From Kocuria turfanensis (GTDB lineage: Bacteria > Actinomycetota > Actinomycetes > Actinomycetales > Micrococcaceae), in contig NZ_CP014480.1 in NCBI RefSeq assembly GCF_001580365.1, positions 496,001 to 560,000 of the forward strand: a stretch of 64,000 nt of DNA, read 5' to 3'. The translations under genes and the position numbers were made by a program. The notes under the pieces were generated by a model. It saw nothing but the letters and a program-made list of their open reading frames with translations, was not told the origin of the DNA and ran no database searches. Shown in pieces: positions 1 to 7,862 of this stretch. Numbering within the stretch: the stretch's first letter is position 1; each line of letters opens with the position of its first letter.

Positions 1-279
1 CGGCTGACGGCCGACGTCGACGCCCTGGGTTCGGCCGGGGCCCCGGACCACGGGCCCCGCTGGTTCCTGCTGTTCTCGGGGGTCAAGCACCGGGCCACGG
101 AGACGGCTCGGCAGGTGGTCGACCTCGCGATGCGCACCTCCGGCGGCGCCCAATACTCCCGGGGCGGGGAGCTGGAACGGCTCTACCGCGACGTCCTCGC
201 CGGGATCTACCACCCCTCGGACAGCGAGTCGGTGCACGCGGCCGTGGCCAAGGCCCTGCTGGGCCCGCTGGAGGCCTGA
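1..279 (+). CDS. Acyl-CoA dehydrogenase family protein, C-terminal end (partial)
   Basis: The reading frame is open from the first base of the window and stops with TGA at 277-279, so only about the last 92 residues are present. They include a helical stretch (RATETARQVVDLAMRTSGG) followed by LERLYRDVLAGIYHPSDSES. This matches the C-terminal four-helix domain of FAD-dependent acyl-CoA dehydrogenases, where a helix ending in an R-D-x-x-A-G-x-x-HP-like motif contributes to flavin and substrate binding. The catalytic base and flavin site lie upstream of the window, so the substrate cannot be assigned. Family assignment is by pattern recognition on a short fragment. Confidence 0.72.
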   Translation, partial: RLTADVDALGSAGAPDHGPRWFLLFSGVKHRATETARQVVDLAMRTSGGAQYSRGGELERLYRDVLAGIYHPSDSESVHAAVAKALLGPLEA

Positions 280-307
280 GCCGTCCCGGCGGAGTCCCGG
301 GCGGGGC

Positions 308-541
308 TCAGATGGTGCGTTCCACGCGCATCACGCGGCGGCGCAGCCAGTACTTGCGGGTGCCGCCGTAGAGGAGCACGGTGCGGGTCAGCTCCCACTT
401 GCCGTACTCGGCGTGCTCGCGCAGCCGGGCCCGCGCCTCGCTGAGCCGTTCGTGCGGTGCGACGGTGAGCAGGAGGTACTCGTAGCGCTGGTCGGCGTCG
501 TGCCGCAGGGTCGCCGAGCTGGTGCGGACTTGTTCTCTCAT
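308..541 (-). CDS. DUF5703 family protein
   Basis: A 77-residue basic protein with the run HAEYGKWELTRTVLLYGGTR, then RKYWLRRRVMRVERTI at the end. This is the pattern of the small actinobacterial DUF5703 family, which has no established function. It is transcribed divergently from the acidic protein gene at 582, and only about 40 bases separate the two starts. The start is the ATG at 541, and a CAGAAT box lies 8 bases upstream on the minus strand (550-555). No signal peptide or membrane segment is visible. Confidence 0.7.
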   Translation of the reverse strand: MREQVRTSSATLRHDADQRYEYLLLTVAPHERLSEARARLREHAEYGKWELTRTVLLYGGTRKYWLRRRVMRVERTI

Positions 542-568
542 CGGTCCCCATTCTGCACGGATAAGCGC

Positions 569-574
569 TAACGT
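569..574 (+). promoter_or_regulatory. -10 box (TAACGT) for the acidic protein gene
   Basis: TAACGT fits the TAnnnT -10 pattern and ends 7 bases before the ATG at 582, so the transcript would begin at or next to the start codon. No clear -35 is visible. Confidence 0.45.
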
Positions 575-581
575 CTACTCC

Positions 582-929
582 ATGAGTCATGATCCTCGTG
601 CCGCGCTGCAGGCCCTCGTGAGTGCCTTCGAAGAACACCTCGCCGCCGCCTCCAACCGCCGCAGCGACGACGACCCCGCGGTCGACGGAGCCTACATCGC
701 GATCGCCGACGCCTTCGACGCCTACGAGGAGGCGCTCTACGACGCCTACGACGAGGTCACCCCGCTGACCGTCTTCGCCGAGGAGGAGGACGACGACTCC
801 GACGAGGACGAGGACGACGACGAGGACGAGGAGCTCCTCGAGGACAACGAGATGCTCGACGAGGACCTCGTCGACGAGGAGGACTACGAGGACCTCGACG
901 ACGCGGACGGGGCGCGCTCCTCCCGCTGA
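582..929 (+). CDS. Small highly acidic protein, often annotated as primosomal protein in Micrococcaceae
   Basis: A 115-residue protein. The N-terminal half (MSHDPRAALQALVSAFEEHL to about residue 62) is predicted helical. The C-terminal half is almost entirely Asp and Glu (about residues 63-110), ending in a short ARSSR tail. An upstream start at 522 is possible, but the ATG at 582 is preferred because it gives the conserved-looking MSxDPRAAL start and has a -10 box 7 bases upstream. Relatives in Arthrobacter-type genomes carry the name primosomal protein, but nothing in the sequence shows a replication role. The acidic tail could be a nucleic-acid mimic or a protein-interaction surface; this is inference. 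Confidence 0.65.
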   Translation: MSHDPRAALQALVSAFEEHLAAASNRRSDDDPAVDGAYIAIADAFDAYEEALYDAYDEVTPLTVFAEEEDDDSDEDEDDDEDEELLEDNEMLDEDLVDEEDYEDLDDADGARSSR

Positions 930-987
930 CCCGTTACCTTCTTCCCAGCTCCTCGGTCCGTGATGATGAGGAGTGTTGGCCGGCCGG

Positions 988-1181
988 TCCTCGGCATGAT
1001 CGTTTGCCCCCAGTCATCCATGATCCGGGGGGTGTTGTCACCGAGGGCCGGTCCGGTGGTCACGGATCGCTGATAGAGGCGGGATCTCCTGTGGAGGACC
1101 TTTGTAACGTGGATGCCGAGCGTGACCACCTCCCGGCCGGCCAGCACGTGCAGATGCCATCGCAGGAGAAGGGACCCGGCC
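988..1181 (+). ncRNA. Candidate bridge RNA of the IS110 element
   Basis: This is about 190 noncoding bases between the proposed left end and the transposase start. A perfect 10-bp stem (1055-1064 with 1121-1130) encloses a region holding the two candidate donor-guide segments, 1072-1080 (identical to the right end of the element) and 1094-1100 (complementary to the left end). A second small hairpin, GGTG-TTGT-CACC, sits at 1031-1042. The run 1027-1034 is complementary to the chromosomal flank at 2424-2431, as a right target guide would be. IS110-family bridge RNAs are known to come from this position. The RNA itself is inferred from sequence only. Confidence 0.55.
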
Positions 1182-2408
1182 ATGTCAGAGCAACCATCCC
1201 CGGCGGTGTTCGTCGGCCTCGACGTCGGCAAGTCCGACCATCACGCCGTGGCCGTCACGAGCACGGGGAGGGCGGTCTATGACAAAGCTCTGCCCAACGA
1301 CGAGGCTCGGCTGCGGGCGATTCTTGAGGCCCTGATCGTCGAGCACGGGCCGGTGCTGATGGTCGTTGATCAGCCGGCCACCATCGGGGCGCTGCCGGTG
1401 GCGGTGGCCCAGGCGATGGAGTCTGTCACCGTGGCATACCTGCCGGGACTGGCCATGCGCCGGATCGCGGACCTGCACCCGGGTGCGGCGAAGACGGACG
1501 CCCGCGACGCGTTGATCATCGCCGAGGCCGCCCGGACCATGCCGCACACCCTGCGGAACATCCGGGTGGACGAGGCTCAGATCGCCGAGCTGGGTGTGCT
1601 GGCCGGCTTCGACGACGACCTCGCCGCCCAGATCACCGCCACCTCGAACCGTCTGCGGGGGATGCTCACCCAGATCCACCCCGCCCTGGAACGGGTCCTC
1701 GGGCCGCGGGTGACCCACCCGGCGGTGGCCGACCTGCTCACCCGCTACCCGACCCCGGCGAAGCTGCAGACGGCCGGACGGGGTCATGTGAGGGCGAGGC
1801 TGAAGAAGCACGCCCCGCGGCTGGCCGAGCCGTTGACCGAGGAGGTCTTCGACGCCCTGGGCCAGCAGAGCGTGGTCGTGGCCGGTACCGAGGCCGCCGC
1901 CACCGTCATCCCGATCCTGGCCGGGCAGCTGGCCGGCCTGATCCATCAGCGCGCCACGGTGGCTACCCAGGTCGAGGCCCTCGTGGAGGCCCACCCTCTT
2001 TCCGCGGTCCTGACCTCGATGCCCGGCATCGGCGTCAGGACCGCCGCGAGGATCCTCACCGAAGTCGTCGGCAAGGACTTCCGAGACGCCGGGCACTTGG
2101 CCTCCTACGCCGGAATCGCCCCGGTTACCCGAAGGTCGGGAACCTCGATCCGCGGCGAGCACGCCGCCAAGGGCGGGAACAAGAGACTCAAACGGGCGCT
2201 GTTCCTCTCCGCCTTCGCCTCACTCAACCACCCGCCCTCCCGGGCGTACTACGACCGCAAGCGCGCCCAGGGCAAACGCCATAACCAGGCGATCATCGCC
2301 CTGGCCCGCCGACGGATCGACGTCCTGTACGCGATGCTGCGCGACGGGACCCTCTACCAAGACCCCACCGAGCCTCAGAGCCCGTCACCGGTGGCCCTGG
2401 CCGCTTGA
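1182..2408 (+). CDS. IS110 family transposase (bridge-RNA-type recombinase)
   Basis: A 408-residue protein. The N-terminal RuvC-like DEDD domain starts at FVGLDVGKSDHH (Asp14) and includes VVDQPATIG and KTDARDALIIAEAART. The C-terminal Transposase_20 domain includes LTSMPGIGVRTAARI, LASYAGIAPVTRRSGTS, which should hold the catalytic serine, and GGNKRLKRALFLSAFASL. The ATG at 1182 is chosen over the longer frame from 1113 because GGAGAAGGG lies about 10 bases upstream and the family begins just before the first Asp motif. The gene looks intact. TTGACG overlaps its stop (2405-2410) and could serve as a -35 in the circular junction form. Confidence 0.93.
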   Translation: MSEQPSPAVFVGLDVGKSDHHAVAVTSTGRAVYDKALPNDEARLRAILEALIVEHGPVLMVVDQPATIGALPVAVAQAMESVTVAYLPGLAMRRIADLHPGAAKTDARDALIIAEAARTMPHTLRNIRVDEAQIAELGVLAGFDDDLAAQITATSNRLRGMLTQIHPALERVLGPRVTHPAVADLLTRYPTPAKLQTAGRGHVRARLKKHAPRLAEPLTEEVFDALGQQSVVVAGTEAAATVIPILAGQLAGLIHQRATVATQVEALVEAHPLSAVLTSMPGIGVRTAARILTEVVGKDFRDAGHLASYAGIAPVTRRSGTSIRGEHAAKGGNKRLKRALFLSAFASLNHPPSRAYYDRKRAQGKRHNQAIIALARRRIDVLYAMLRDGTLYQDPTEPQSPSPVALAA

Positions 2409-2444
2409 CGAAAACGATAGAGGCACCCCCCCGCCGCTCCACGC

Positions 2445-2488
2445 CGCCCAGAGGCACGGCCCCGCCCGAGGGGCCGTGCCTCTGGGCG
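2445..2488 (+). terminator. Strong hairpin terminator
   Basis: Perfect 19-bp inverted repeat (2445-2463 with 2470-2488) around a 6-base loop, with no T-tract. It lies just right of the IS110 element and upstream of uppP. Before insertion it probably ended the acidic protein transcript. Confidence 0.65.
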
Positions 2489-2527
2489 TCCGGGCCTGTC
2501 CCGCCGCCGCCCACGGCACCGGTGCCG

Positions 2528-2533
2528 TAGGGT
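2528..2533 (+). promoter_or_regulatory. -10 box (TAGGGT) of uppP
   Basis: TAGGGT ends 6 bases before the GTG start at 2540, consistent with a leaderless transcript. No convincing -35 is seen. Confidence 0.5.
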
Positions 2534-2539
2534 GGCCGG

Positions 2540-3370
2540 GTGAATTGGATCGAAAGCATCATTCTGGGCCTGGTGCAGGGCCTGACGGAGTTCCTGCCGG
2601 TCTCCTCCTCGGCGCACCTGCGGATCGTGGGGGAGTTCCTGCCCAACAGCGCGGACCCGGGGGCGGCGTTCACGGCGATCACGCAGCTGGGCACCGAGAC
2701 CGCCGTGATCATCTACTTCTGGCGCGACATCGCCCGGATCCTCAGGCAGTGGGCCCTGTCCCTGGTGGGCCGGGTGGAGCGCTCCGACCCGGACGCCCGG
2801 ATGGGCTGGCTGATCATCCTGGGTTCCCTGCCGATCGGCGTGCTCGGGCTGCTGCTGGAGGACTACATCGACACGGAGTTCCGCTCCCTGTGGATCACCG
2901 CCACGATGCTGGTGGTCTTCGGCGTGATCCTGGCCGTGGCGGACCGGGTGGGCCGCCAGGCCCGGCACCTCGACGACCTCACCGTCAAGCACGGCGTGCT
3001 CTTCGGGTTCGCCCAGGCCCTCGCCCTGATCCCCGGCGTCTCCCGCTCCGGCGGCACGATCACCGCCGGCCTGCTGATGGGCTACACGCGCGAGGCCGCC
3101 GCCCGCTACGCCTTCCTGCTGGCCATCCCGGCGGTCTTCGCATCGGGGCTGTACAAGCTGGCGCAGACGCTGGGGGAGCCGCAGTCCGGGCCCTACGGCA
3201 TGGCCGAGACCCTCCTGGCCACGGGCATCGCGTTCGCCGTCGCCTACGTGATCATCGGCTGGTTCATGCACTACATCTCCAACCGCAGCTACACCGTCTT
3301 CGTGTGGTACCGGATCGCGCTGGGCCTGACGATCTTCGTCCTGCTGGGCCTGGGCGTGCTCAGCGCCTGA
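2540..3370 (+). CDS. uppP: Undecaprenyl-diphosphatase UppP (BacA)
   Basis: A 276-residue, multi-pass membrane protein that removes a phosphate from undecaprenyl diphosphate, so that the lipid carrier can be reused for peptidoglycan and other cell-wall polymers. Both BacA signatures are present: [11 protein letters not shown] at about residues 17-27, with the catalytic Glu and Ser, and PGVSRSGGT at about 165-173. Hydrophobic segments fill the rest, ending in [17 protein letters not shown]. Length matches the family (265-285). The GTG start is supported by a -10 box 6 bases upstream. UppS, which makes the same lipid, is encoded at 57836-58630 in this window. Confidence 0.96.
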   Translation: MNWIESIILGLVQGLTEFLPVSSSAHLRIVGEFLPNSADPGAAFTAITQLGTETAVIIYFWRDIARILRQWALSLVGRVERSDPDARMGWLIILGSLPIGVLGLLLEDYIDTEFRSLWITATMLVVFGVILAVADRVGRQARHLDDLTVKHGVLFGFAQALALIPGVSRSGGTITAGLLMGYTREAAARYAFLLAIPAVFASGLYKLAQTLGEPQSGPYGMAETLLATGIAFAVAYVIIGWFMHYISNRSYTVFVWYRIALGLTIFVLLGLGVLSA

Positions 3371-3400
3371 GCGCGGACGGGACGGCCCCCGCGGGTCCGG

Positions 3401-3406
3401 TAGGTT
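3401..3406 (+). promoter_or_regulatory. -10 box (TAGGTT) upstream of mshC
   Basis: TAGGTT lies about 61 bases before the mshC ATG, giving a leader of roughly 55 bases. A GAGGTGAG ribosome-binding site precedes the ATG, so this gene is not leaderless. Confidence 0.45.
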
Positions 3407-3467
3407 GGGAGGGGTCCCGCGCCGCGGCGACCGCCCCCACCCCGACCCCGATCCCTCCGAGGTGAGC

Positions 3468-4742
3468 ATGAAAGCCTGGTCCGCCCGACCCGTCCCCGAC
3501 CTCCCCGGTGAGGCCCCCCTGCCGGCGGTGCAGGACACCCGGCTGCGGCGACGGGCGGAGCTGCCCCGGCAGGAACGGGCGAGCCTCTACGTCTGCGGGA
3601 TCACCCCGTACGACGCCACGCACATGGGTCACGCCGCCACCTACGTGGCCTTCGACGTGCTGCACCGGGCGTGGCTGGACGCGGGCACCCCGGTGGACTA
3701 CGTCCAGAACGTCACGGACGTGGACGACCCCCTGCTCGAGCGGGCCGAGGCCACGGGCGTGGACTGGCGGGAGCTGGCCGCGGAGCAGACCGAGCTGTTC
3801 CGCACCGACATGAGCGCCCTGAACGTCCTCCCGCCCCAGCACTACGTGGGCGCCACGGAGGTCGTCGACCGGATCGTGCCCGCCGTCGAGGACCTGATCG
3901 CCCGCGGGCTGGCCTACCGGGTGCCCGGCACCGGCGGGGAGCCCGACGGCGACGTCTACTTCGACGTGGAGGCCGCCGGCGCGCCGGCGGCCGAGGACGG
4001 GTGGGCCCTGGGCGACGTCTCCCACCTGGCGCCGGAGCGGATGCTGGCGCTGTTCGCCGAGCGCGGCGGGGACCCGGACCGCCCGGGCAAGCGCCACCGG
4101 CTGGATCCCATGCTGTGGCGCGTGCACCGTCCGGGCGAGCCCGCCTGGGACGGGGCGTCCCTGGGGGCGGGCCGGCCGGGCTGGCACATCGAGTGCTCCC
4201 TCATCGCCCTCCAGCACCTGCCCGCTCCCTTCACCGTCCAGGGCGGCGGCTCCGACCTCGTCTTCCCGCACCACGAGATGGGCGCCGGGCACAGCTGGGC
4301 CCTGACCGGCCGGCCGATGGCCGAGCACTTCCTGCACACCGGCATGGTCGGCCTCGACGGGGAGAAGATGTCGAAGTCCCGCGGCAACCTGGTGCTCGTC
4401 TCCCGGCTGCGGGCCCAGGGGGTGGACCCGGCGGTGATCCGCACCGCGATCCTCGCCCACCGCTACTCCGAGGACTGGTTCTGGACCGACCTCGTGCTCG
4501 CCGGCGCGGTAGCCCGGGTGGACACCTGGCGCCGGGCCCTGGGCGCGGCGCCCGAGGGCAGCGCGGCCCCGCTGCTGGAGGCCGTGCGCACCGCCCTGGC
4601 CGACGACCTGGACACGCCCGCGGCCCTGGCGGCCCTGGACGACTGGGCCGCCCGCGCCCTCACCGGCCCCGCGCAGCCCTCCGCCGCGGACGCGGGCCTG
4701 GTCCGGGACCTCGTGGAGGCCCGCCTGGGCGTGGTGCTCTGA
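3468..4742 (+). CDS. mshC: Mycothiol ligase MshC (cysteine:glucosaminyl-inositol ligase)
   Basis: A 424-residue, cytosolic, ATP-dependent enzyme that joins L-cysteine to glucosaminyl-inositol in mycothiol biosynthesis. It belongs to the class I cysteinyl-tRNA synthetase fold. [19 protein letters not shown] carries the zinc-binding Cys43 and the HIGH-like HMGH (about 52-55), and EKMSKS is at about 299-304. The length (about 420 against 460 or more for CysS), the [14 protein letters not shown] start and the [12 protein letters not shown] version of the motif distinguish MshC from CysS. The ATG at 3468 is preferred over the frame from 3405 because a GAGGTGAG site precedes it. Mycothiol is restricted to actinobacteria, which supports the taxonomic reading. 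Confidence 0.95.
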   Translation: MKAWSARPVPDLPGEAPLPAVQDTRLRRRAELPRQERASLYVCGITPYDATHMGHAATYVAFDVLHRAWLDAGTPVDYVQNVTDVDDPLLERAEATGVDWRELAAEQTELFRTDMSALNVLPPQHYVGATEVVDRIVPAVEDLIARGLAYRVPGTGGEPDGDVYFDVEAAGAPAAEDGWALGDVSHLAPERMLALFAERGGDPDRPGKRHRLDPMLWRVHRPGEPAWDGASLGAGRPGWHIECSLIALQHLPAPFTVQGGGSDLVFPHHEMGAGHSWALTGRPMAEHFLHTGMVGLDGEKMSKSRGNLVLVSRLRAQGVDPAVIRTAILAHRYSEDWFWTDLVLAGAVARVDTWRRALGAAPEGSAAPLLEAVRTALADDLDTPAALAALDDWAARALTGPAQPSAADAGLVRDLVEARLGVVL

Positions 4743-4807
4743 GCCCTCCCGCGGCCCCGGTCACGGGGCGGGTCGGCCGGCTCCTGATCGCGGGGGCCCG
4801 GGGCATC

Positions 4808-4841
4808 GGCGCCGGGGGGCCGGCACCGGGTGGCCGGCGCC
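4808..4841 (+). terminator. Possible mshC terminator hairpin
   Basis: An 8-bp GC-only inverted repeat (4808-4815 with 4834-4841) about 65 bases after the mshC stop. It is weak compared with other hairpins in the window. Confidence 0.3.
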
Positions 4842-4873
4842 CTGCGGCCGGGACCGGGTGACGGGGGTCCTGC

Positions 4874-4906
4874 GTCCGGTCGGGGCGGGTTGCGCCCCGA
4901 CCGGAC
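4874..4906 (-). terminator. Terminator hairpin of the PAC2 gene
   Basis: A perfect 14-bp inverted repeat (4874-4887 with 4893-4906), loop of 5, directly abutting the stop codon of the minus-strand gene at 4907. It may also serve the convergent mshC transcript. Confidence 0.7.
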
Positions 4907-5803
4907 TCACTTCTCGTCGCGGCGTCGGCGCAGGTAGCGCTCGAACTCCTTGGCGATCGCGTCCCCGGTGGCCTCGGGCAGGTCCGTGGTGTCCTTCGCC
5001 TCCTCCAGCTGCTGGACGTAGGCGGCGATCTCGGGGTCGTCCGAGGCCAGCTCGTTCACCCCGCGCTCCCACGCCTCGGCGTCCTCGGCGATGACGTCCA
5101 GGGGCAGGGTGATGTTGAGCAGCTCCTCGATCTCCCGCAGCAGCGCCAGCTCCGCCTTCGGGGACGGGGACTGCGCGACGTAGTGCGGCACGGCCGCCCA
5201 CAGGCTCACCGTGGGGAACCCGCCGAGGGAGGCCATGTGGGACAGGACCCCCACGATCCCGGTGGGGCCCTCGTACTGGGAGGGGTCCACGCCCAGCTCC
5301 TCCTGCAGCTCCGCGGTGTCCGAGGTCTTGGTCACCGGGATCGGCCGGGTGTGCGGCACGTCCGCCAGCAGCGCCCCGACCATCACGACGAAGTCGACGT
5401 CGAGCAGCGTCGCCTGCTCGAGCAGCTCCGCGGTGAACGAGCGCCACCGGTAGGACGGCTCCCACCCGTGCAGCAGGACGAGGTCCAGGTTCGTGCCGGG
5501 CACCGTGGCCGTGGCCAGCTTGGTCGTCGGCCACACGATCTTCACCTCGCCGGTCGCCGCGCGGCGCACGATCGGCCGGGAGAACTGGTAGTCGTAGAAG
5601 TCGTCCGAGGTGACCTCGAAGACGTCCTTCGCCCCGTAGTGCTCGGCCAGGAACTGCACGGCGTCCGTGGCCGCGTCCCCGGCGTCGTTCCACCCCTCGA
5701 ACGCGGCCACCAGCACGGTCACCCGCTCCTGGTCGCCGCTCTCACGGACCACGCCGAACGGACCGGCCTGGGGTCGGGGGAACGTCTCCTCGAAATTGCT
5801 CAC
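4907..5803 (-). CDS. PAC2 family protein
   Basis: A 298-residue soluble protein with the actinobacterial PAC2 (proteasome assembly chaperone-like) pattern: VTVLVAAFEGWNDAGDAAT near residue 30, LLHGWEPSYRWRSFTAELL near 110, and VVMVGALLADVPHTRP near 140. The C-terminal 60 residues are acidic and helical. Eukaryotic and archaeal PAC2 relatives help build the 20S proteasome, but the function of the actinobacterial proteins is not settled. It lies 4 kb from a pupylation locus that lacks 20S genes. The GTG start at 5803 is supported by a TAGGGT box 6 bases upstream on the minus strand. It is divergent from the HAD gene. Confidence 0.88.
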   Translation of the reverse strand: MSNFEETFPRPQAGPFGVVRESGDQERVTVLVAAFEGWNDAGDAATDAVQFLAEHYGAKDVFEVTSDDFYDYQFSRPIVRRAATGEVKIVWPTTKLATATVPGTNLDLVLLHGWEPSYRWRSFTAELLEQATLLDVDFVVMVGALLADVPHTRPIPVTKTSDTAELQEELGVDPSQYEGPTGIVGVLSHMASLGGFPTVSLWAAVPHYVAQSPSPKAELALLREIEELLNITLPLDVIAEDAEAWERGVNELASDDPEIAAYVQQLEEAKDTTDLPEATGDAIAKEFERYLRRRRDEK

Positions 5804-5809
5804 GCTCCC

Positions 5810-5815
5810 ACCCTA
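5810..5815 (-). promoter_or_regulatory. -10 box (TAGGGT) of the PAC2 gene
   Basis: On the minus strand TAGGGT ends 6 bases before the GTG at 5803, the leaderless spacing. Confidence 0.45.
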
Positions 5816-5873
5816 CGCGCAGGCGCATCCACGGCAAGAGGACCGCCGGGCCCGGGCCCCGTGTTGCGGGAAC

Positions 5874-5879
5874 TACGAT
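5874..5879 (+). promoter_or_regulatory. -10 box (TACGAT) that decides the HAD start
   Basis: TACGAT ends 7 bases before the ATG at 5887 and overlaps the alternative ATG at 5878. A transcript starting about 7 bases after the box cannot include 5878, so 5887 is the better start. Confidence 0.5.
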
Positions 5880-5886
5880 GGAGGCC

Positions 5887-6597
5887 ATGCCGACCCCGCC
5901 TCCTCCGCGCCCCGACGCGCCCCTGCCCACCGCGGTGCTCTTCGACATGGACGGCACCCTGGTGGACACCGAGCCGTACTGGATCGAGGCCGAGATCGCG
6001 CTGGTCCGCGCCCACGGCGGGACCTGGACCGAGGCGGACGCCCTGGCCATGGTCGGCACCGGCCTGGAGGACGCCGCGGCGGTCTTCCAGCGCGCCGGGG
6101 TGGCCCTCACGGTCCGGGAGATCGTCGAGCACCTGCTGGGGCGCGTCGTCGCCCGCACCCGGCAGCGGACCGTCCACCGGGACGGGGCGCCGGAGCTCGT
6201 CGCGGCCCTGCGCGAGCGCGGCGTGCCGCTGGCCCTGGTCACCAGCAGCGAGGCGCCCCTCGCCGAGGTCGTCGTCGACGCCTACGGCGGCCCCGGCGTC
6301 TTCGACGTCGTCGTCACCGGGGACCAGGGCCACCCCGCCAAACCCGCCCCCGACCCCTACCTGCTCGGCGCCGCCCGCCTGGCCGAGCGCGTCGGGCGGC
6401 CCCTGGACCCCCGCGGAATGGTCGCCGTCGAGGACTCCCGCACGGGCGTGCGCTCCGCGACCGCTGCGGGGATCCACACCGTGGGCGTGCCCAACCTGGT
6501 CCCCCTCCACGACTCCGGGGCGGACACGGTGCTGCCCACGCTCGCCGGCGTCACGCCCGAGGACCTCGGACGGCTCGTCGCCGGGGTCCGCGCGTGA
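5887..6597 (+). CDS. HAD-superfamily phosphatase (beta-phosphoglucomutase/phosphoglycolate-like)
   Basis: A 236-residue cytosolic hydrolase. HAD motif I is FDMDGTLVDT, with the nucleophile Asp20 and acid/base Asp22. Motif II is LVTSSE (about 118-122). Motif III is Lys near 152 in KPAPDPYLL. Motif IV is VEDSRTGV (about 181-188). The helical cap between motifs I and II places it in subfamily IA, together with beta-phosphoglucomutase and phosphoglycolate phosphatase. The substrate cannot be read from the motifs. Its stop overlaps the next start (GTGA at 6594-6597), so it is translationally coupled to the membrane protease gene. Confidence 0.88.
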   Translation: MPTPPPPRPDAPLPTAVLFDMDGTLVDTEPYWIEAEIALVRAHGGTWTEADALAMVGTGLEDAAAVFQRAGVALTVREIVEHLLGRVVARTRQRTVHRDGAPELVAALRERGVPLALVTSSEAPLAEVVVDAYGGPGVFDVVVTGDQGHPAKPAPDPYLLGAARLAERVGRPLDPRGMVAVEDSRTGVRSATAAGIHTVGVPNLVPLHDSGADTVLPTLAGVTPEDLGRLVAGVRA

Positions 6598-7730
6598 GCG
6601 GCGAACGCGCCGCCGGTGTGCCCCTGGGCCGGATCGGCGGCGTGCCCGTCACCCTGTCCTGGTCCTGGTTCGTGATCGCCGCCGTCACGGTGCTCCTCTA
6701 CACCCCCGTGCTGCTGCGGGCCTATCCCGAGCTGGGCGCGCTCAACTACGCCGCCTCCCTCGGCTTCGCCCTCACCCTCGCCGTGTCCGTGCTGCTGCAC
6801 GAACTGGCCCACGCCTGGACGGGCCGGGCCTTCGGCTGGCCCACCGGGCGGATCGTGCTCAGCCTCCTCGGCGGGCACACCCACTTCGGCGACGTGCGCA
6901 CCACCCCGCTGGCCTCCGCGGTCGTCTCCCTGGCCGGGCCCGCCGTCAACCTCGCCCTCGGCCTGGCCGGCTGGGCGCTGCTGCGCACCGCGGACCCCGC
7001 CCCGTCCCTCGGCTGGGTGCTGCTCGACCTCACCACCTGGGCCAACCTCATCGTGGGCCTGTTCAACGTGCTGCCCGGTCTGCCCCTCGACGGCGGCCGC
7101 GTGGTCGAGTCCGTGGTCTGGGCGCTCACCGGCCGGGAGCACCGCGGCACCGTGGTGGCCGCCTGGGCCGGCCGCGCCCTCTCCGTCCTCCTGCTGGCCG
7201 GCACCGCGGCCACGGGCCTGTGGCGGCAGACCCCCGCCCTCGTGCTCGTGGTCCTGATCGCCGGCTTCATGTGGCAGGGCGCCGGCGCCTCGCTGCGCTC
7301 CGCCCGGATCCTCTCCCGCCTGCACGGGGTCAGCGCCACCGCCCTCGCCGAACCCGCCCTCACGGTGCCCCACGACGCGTCCCTGGCCCGCACCGACCAG
7401 CTGGTCGTCACCCACCTCGCCGCCCGGCACCCCGCCCCGGACGGCGCCGTGCCGCACGTGGTGGCCGTGGACACGGGCGGGCGGCCCGTGGGCCTGCTCG
7501 TGCCCGCCGCCGCCGACGCCGTGCCCGACGACCGACGCGCAGGCACGCCCCTGGCCGCCGTGCTGGAGCGGCTGCCCGAGGGGGCCGTGCTGCCGGGGGA
7601 GCTGCAGGGGGAGGCGCTGCTGCGCGCGGTGGCCCGCACCGACCACCCCCGCTACGTGGTCACCGGCCCCGGCGGCACACCCGCGGGGGTGCTGCGCAGC
7701 GCGGCGCTCGAGCGCCTGCTGGCCGGCTGA
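6594..7730 (+). CDS. Site-2-like M50 family metalloprotease with CBS-like tail
   Basis: A 378-residue membrane protein. The zinc motif HELAH is at about 69-73 inside a membrane segment, and NVLPGLPLDGGR places the third ligand at about Asp166. Together they define the site-2 protease/SpoIVFB-like M50 group that cuts substrates within the membrane. Four to six hydrophobic segments fill residues 15-240. The rest (about 245-375) looks like a degenerate CBS-domain pair (VVAVDTGGRPVGLL and YVVTGPGGTPAGVL), which in SpoIVFB-type proteases can sense nucleotides. The GTG start overlaps the HAD stop by 4 bases. The substrate is unknown. Confidence 0.88.
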   Translation: MSGERAAGVPLGRIGGVPVTLSWSWFVIAAVTVLLYTPVLLRAYPELGALNYAASLGFALTLAVSVLLHELAHAWTGRAFGWPTGRIVLSLLGGHTHFGDVRTTPLASAVVSLAGPAVNLALGLAGWALLRTADPAPSLGWVLLDLTTWANLIVGLFNVLPGLPLDGGRVVESVVWALTGREHRGTVVAAWAGRALSVLLLAGTAATGLWRQTPALVLVVLIAGFMWQGAGASLRSARILSRLHGVSATALAEPALTVPHDASLARTDQLVVTHLAARHPAPDGAVPHVVAVDTGGRPVGLLVPAAADAVPDDRRAGTPLAAVLERLPEGAVLPGELQGEALLRAVARTDHPRYVVTGPGGTPAGVLRSAALERLLAG

Positions 7731-7862
7731 GCCCGCCGGCGCCCGCGGCGGCGGCCCCGCGCCACGGCGGCACGGCACGGTGACACAATGGGGGAGGACC
7801 ACGGTCCTGCCGCATCCGCCGCAGGACCCCGCACCGCAACGCCATCCCGTGAAAGTGAGCCG

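Larger units (their letters stand above)
986..2423 (+). mobile_element. IS110-family insertion sequence (proposed ends with GG core)
   Basis: The element holds one transposase gene (1182-2408), a long noncoding left end and a very short right end, which is the layout of the IS110 group rather than IS1111. IS110 elements lack terminal inverted repeats, so the ends are inferred. The 9-mer GATAGAGGC occurs in the left noncoding RNA (1072-1080) and just after the transposase stop (2416-2424). GAGGACC (1094-1100) is the reverse complement of GGTCCTC at 986-992. Read as donor guides, both point to a GG core at 986-987 and at 2422-2423, giving an element of about 1.44 kb. The family call is secure; the exact ends are a prediction. 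Confidence 0.7.

Noticed and set aside
2375..3538. Long minus-strand open frame opposite uppP and mshC
   Set aside because: It is a shadow frame of GC-rich coding DNA, with an Arg/Gly/His-rich product and no motif; the plus-strand genes have clear family motifs.
3468..4742. Cysteinyl-tRNA synthetase
   Set aside because: Length and N-terminal motifs fit the mycothiol ligase MshC better than CysS.
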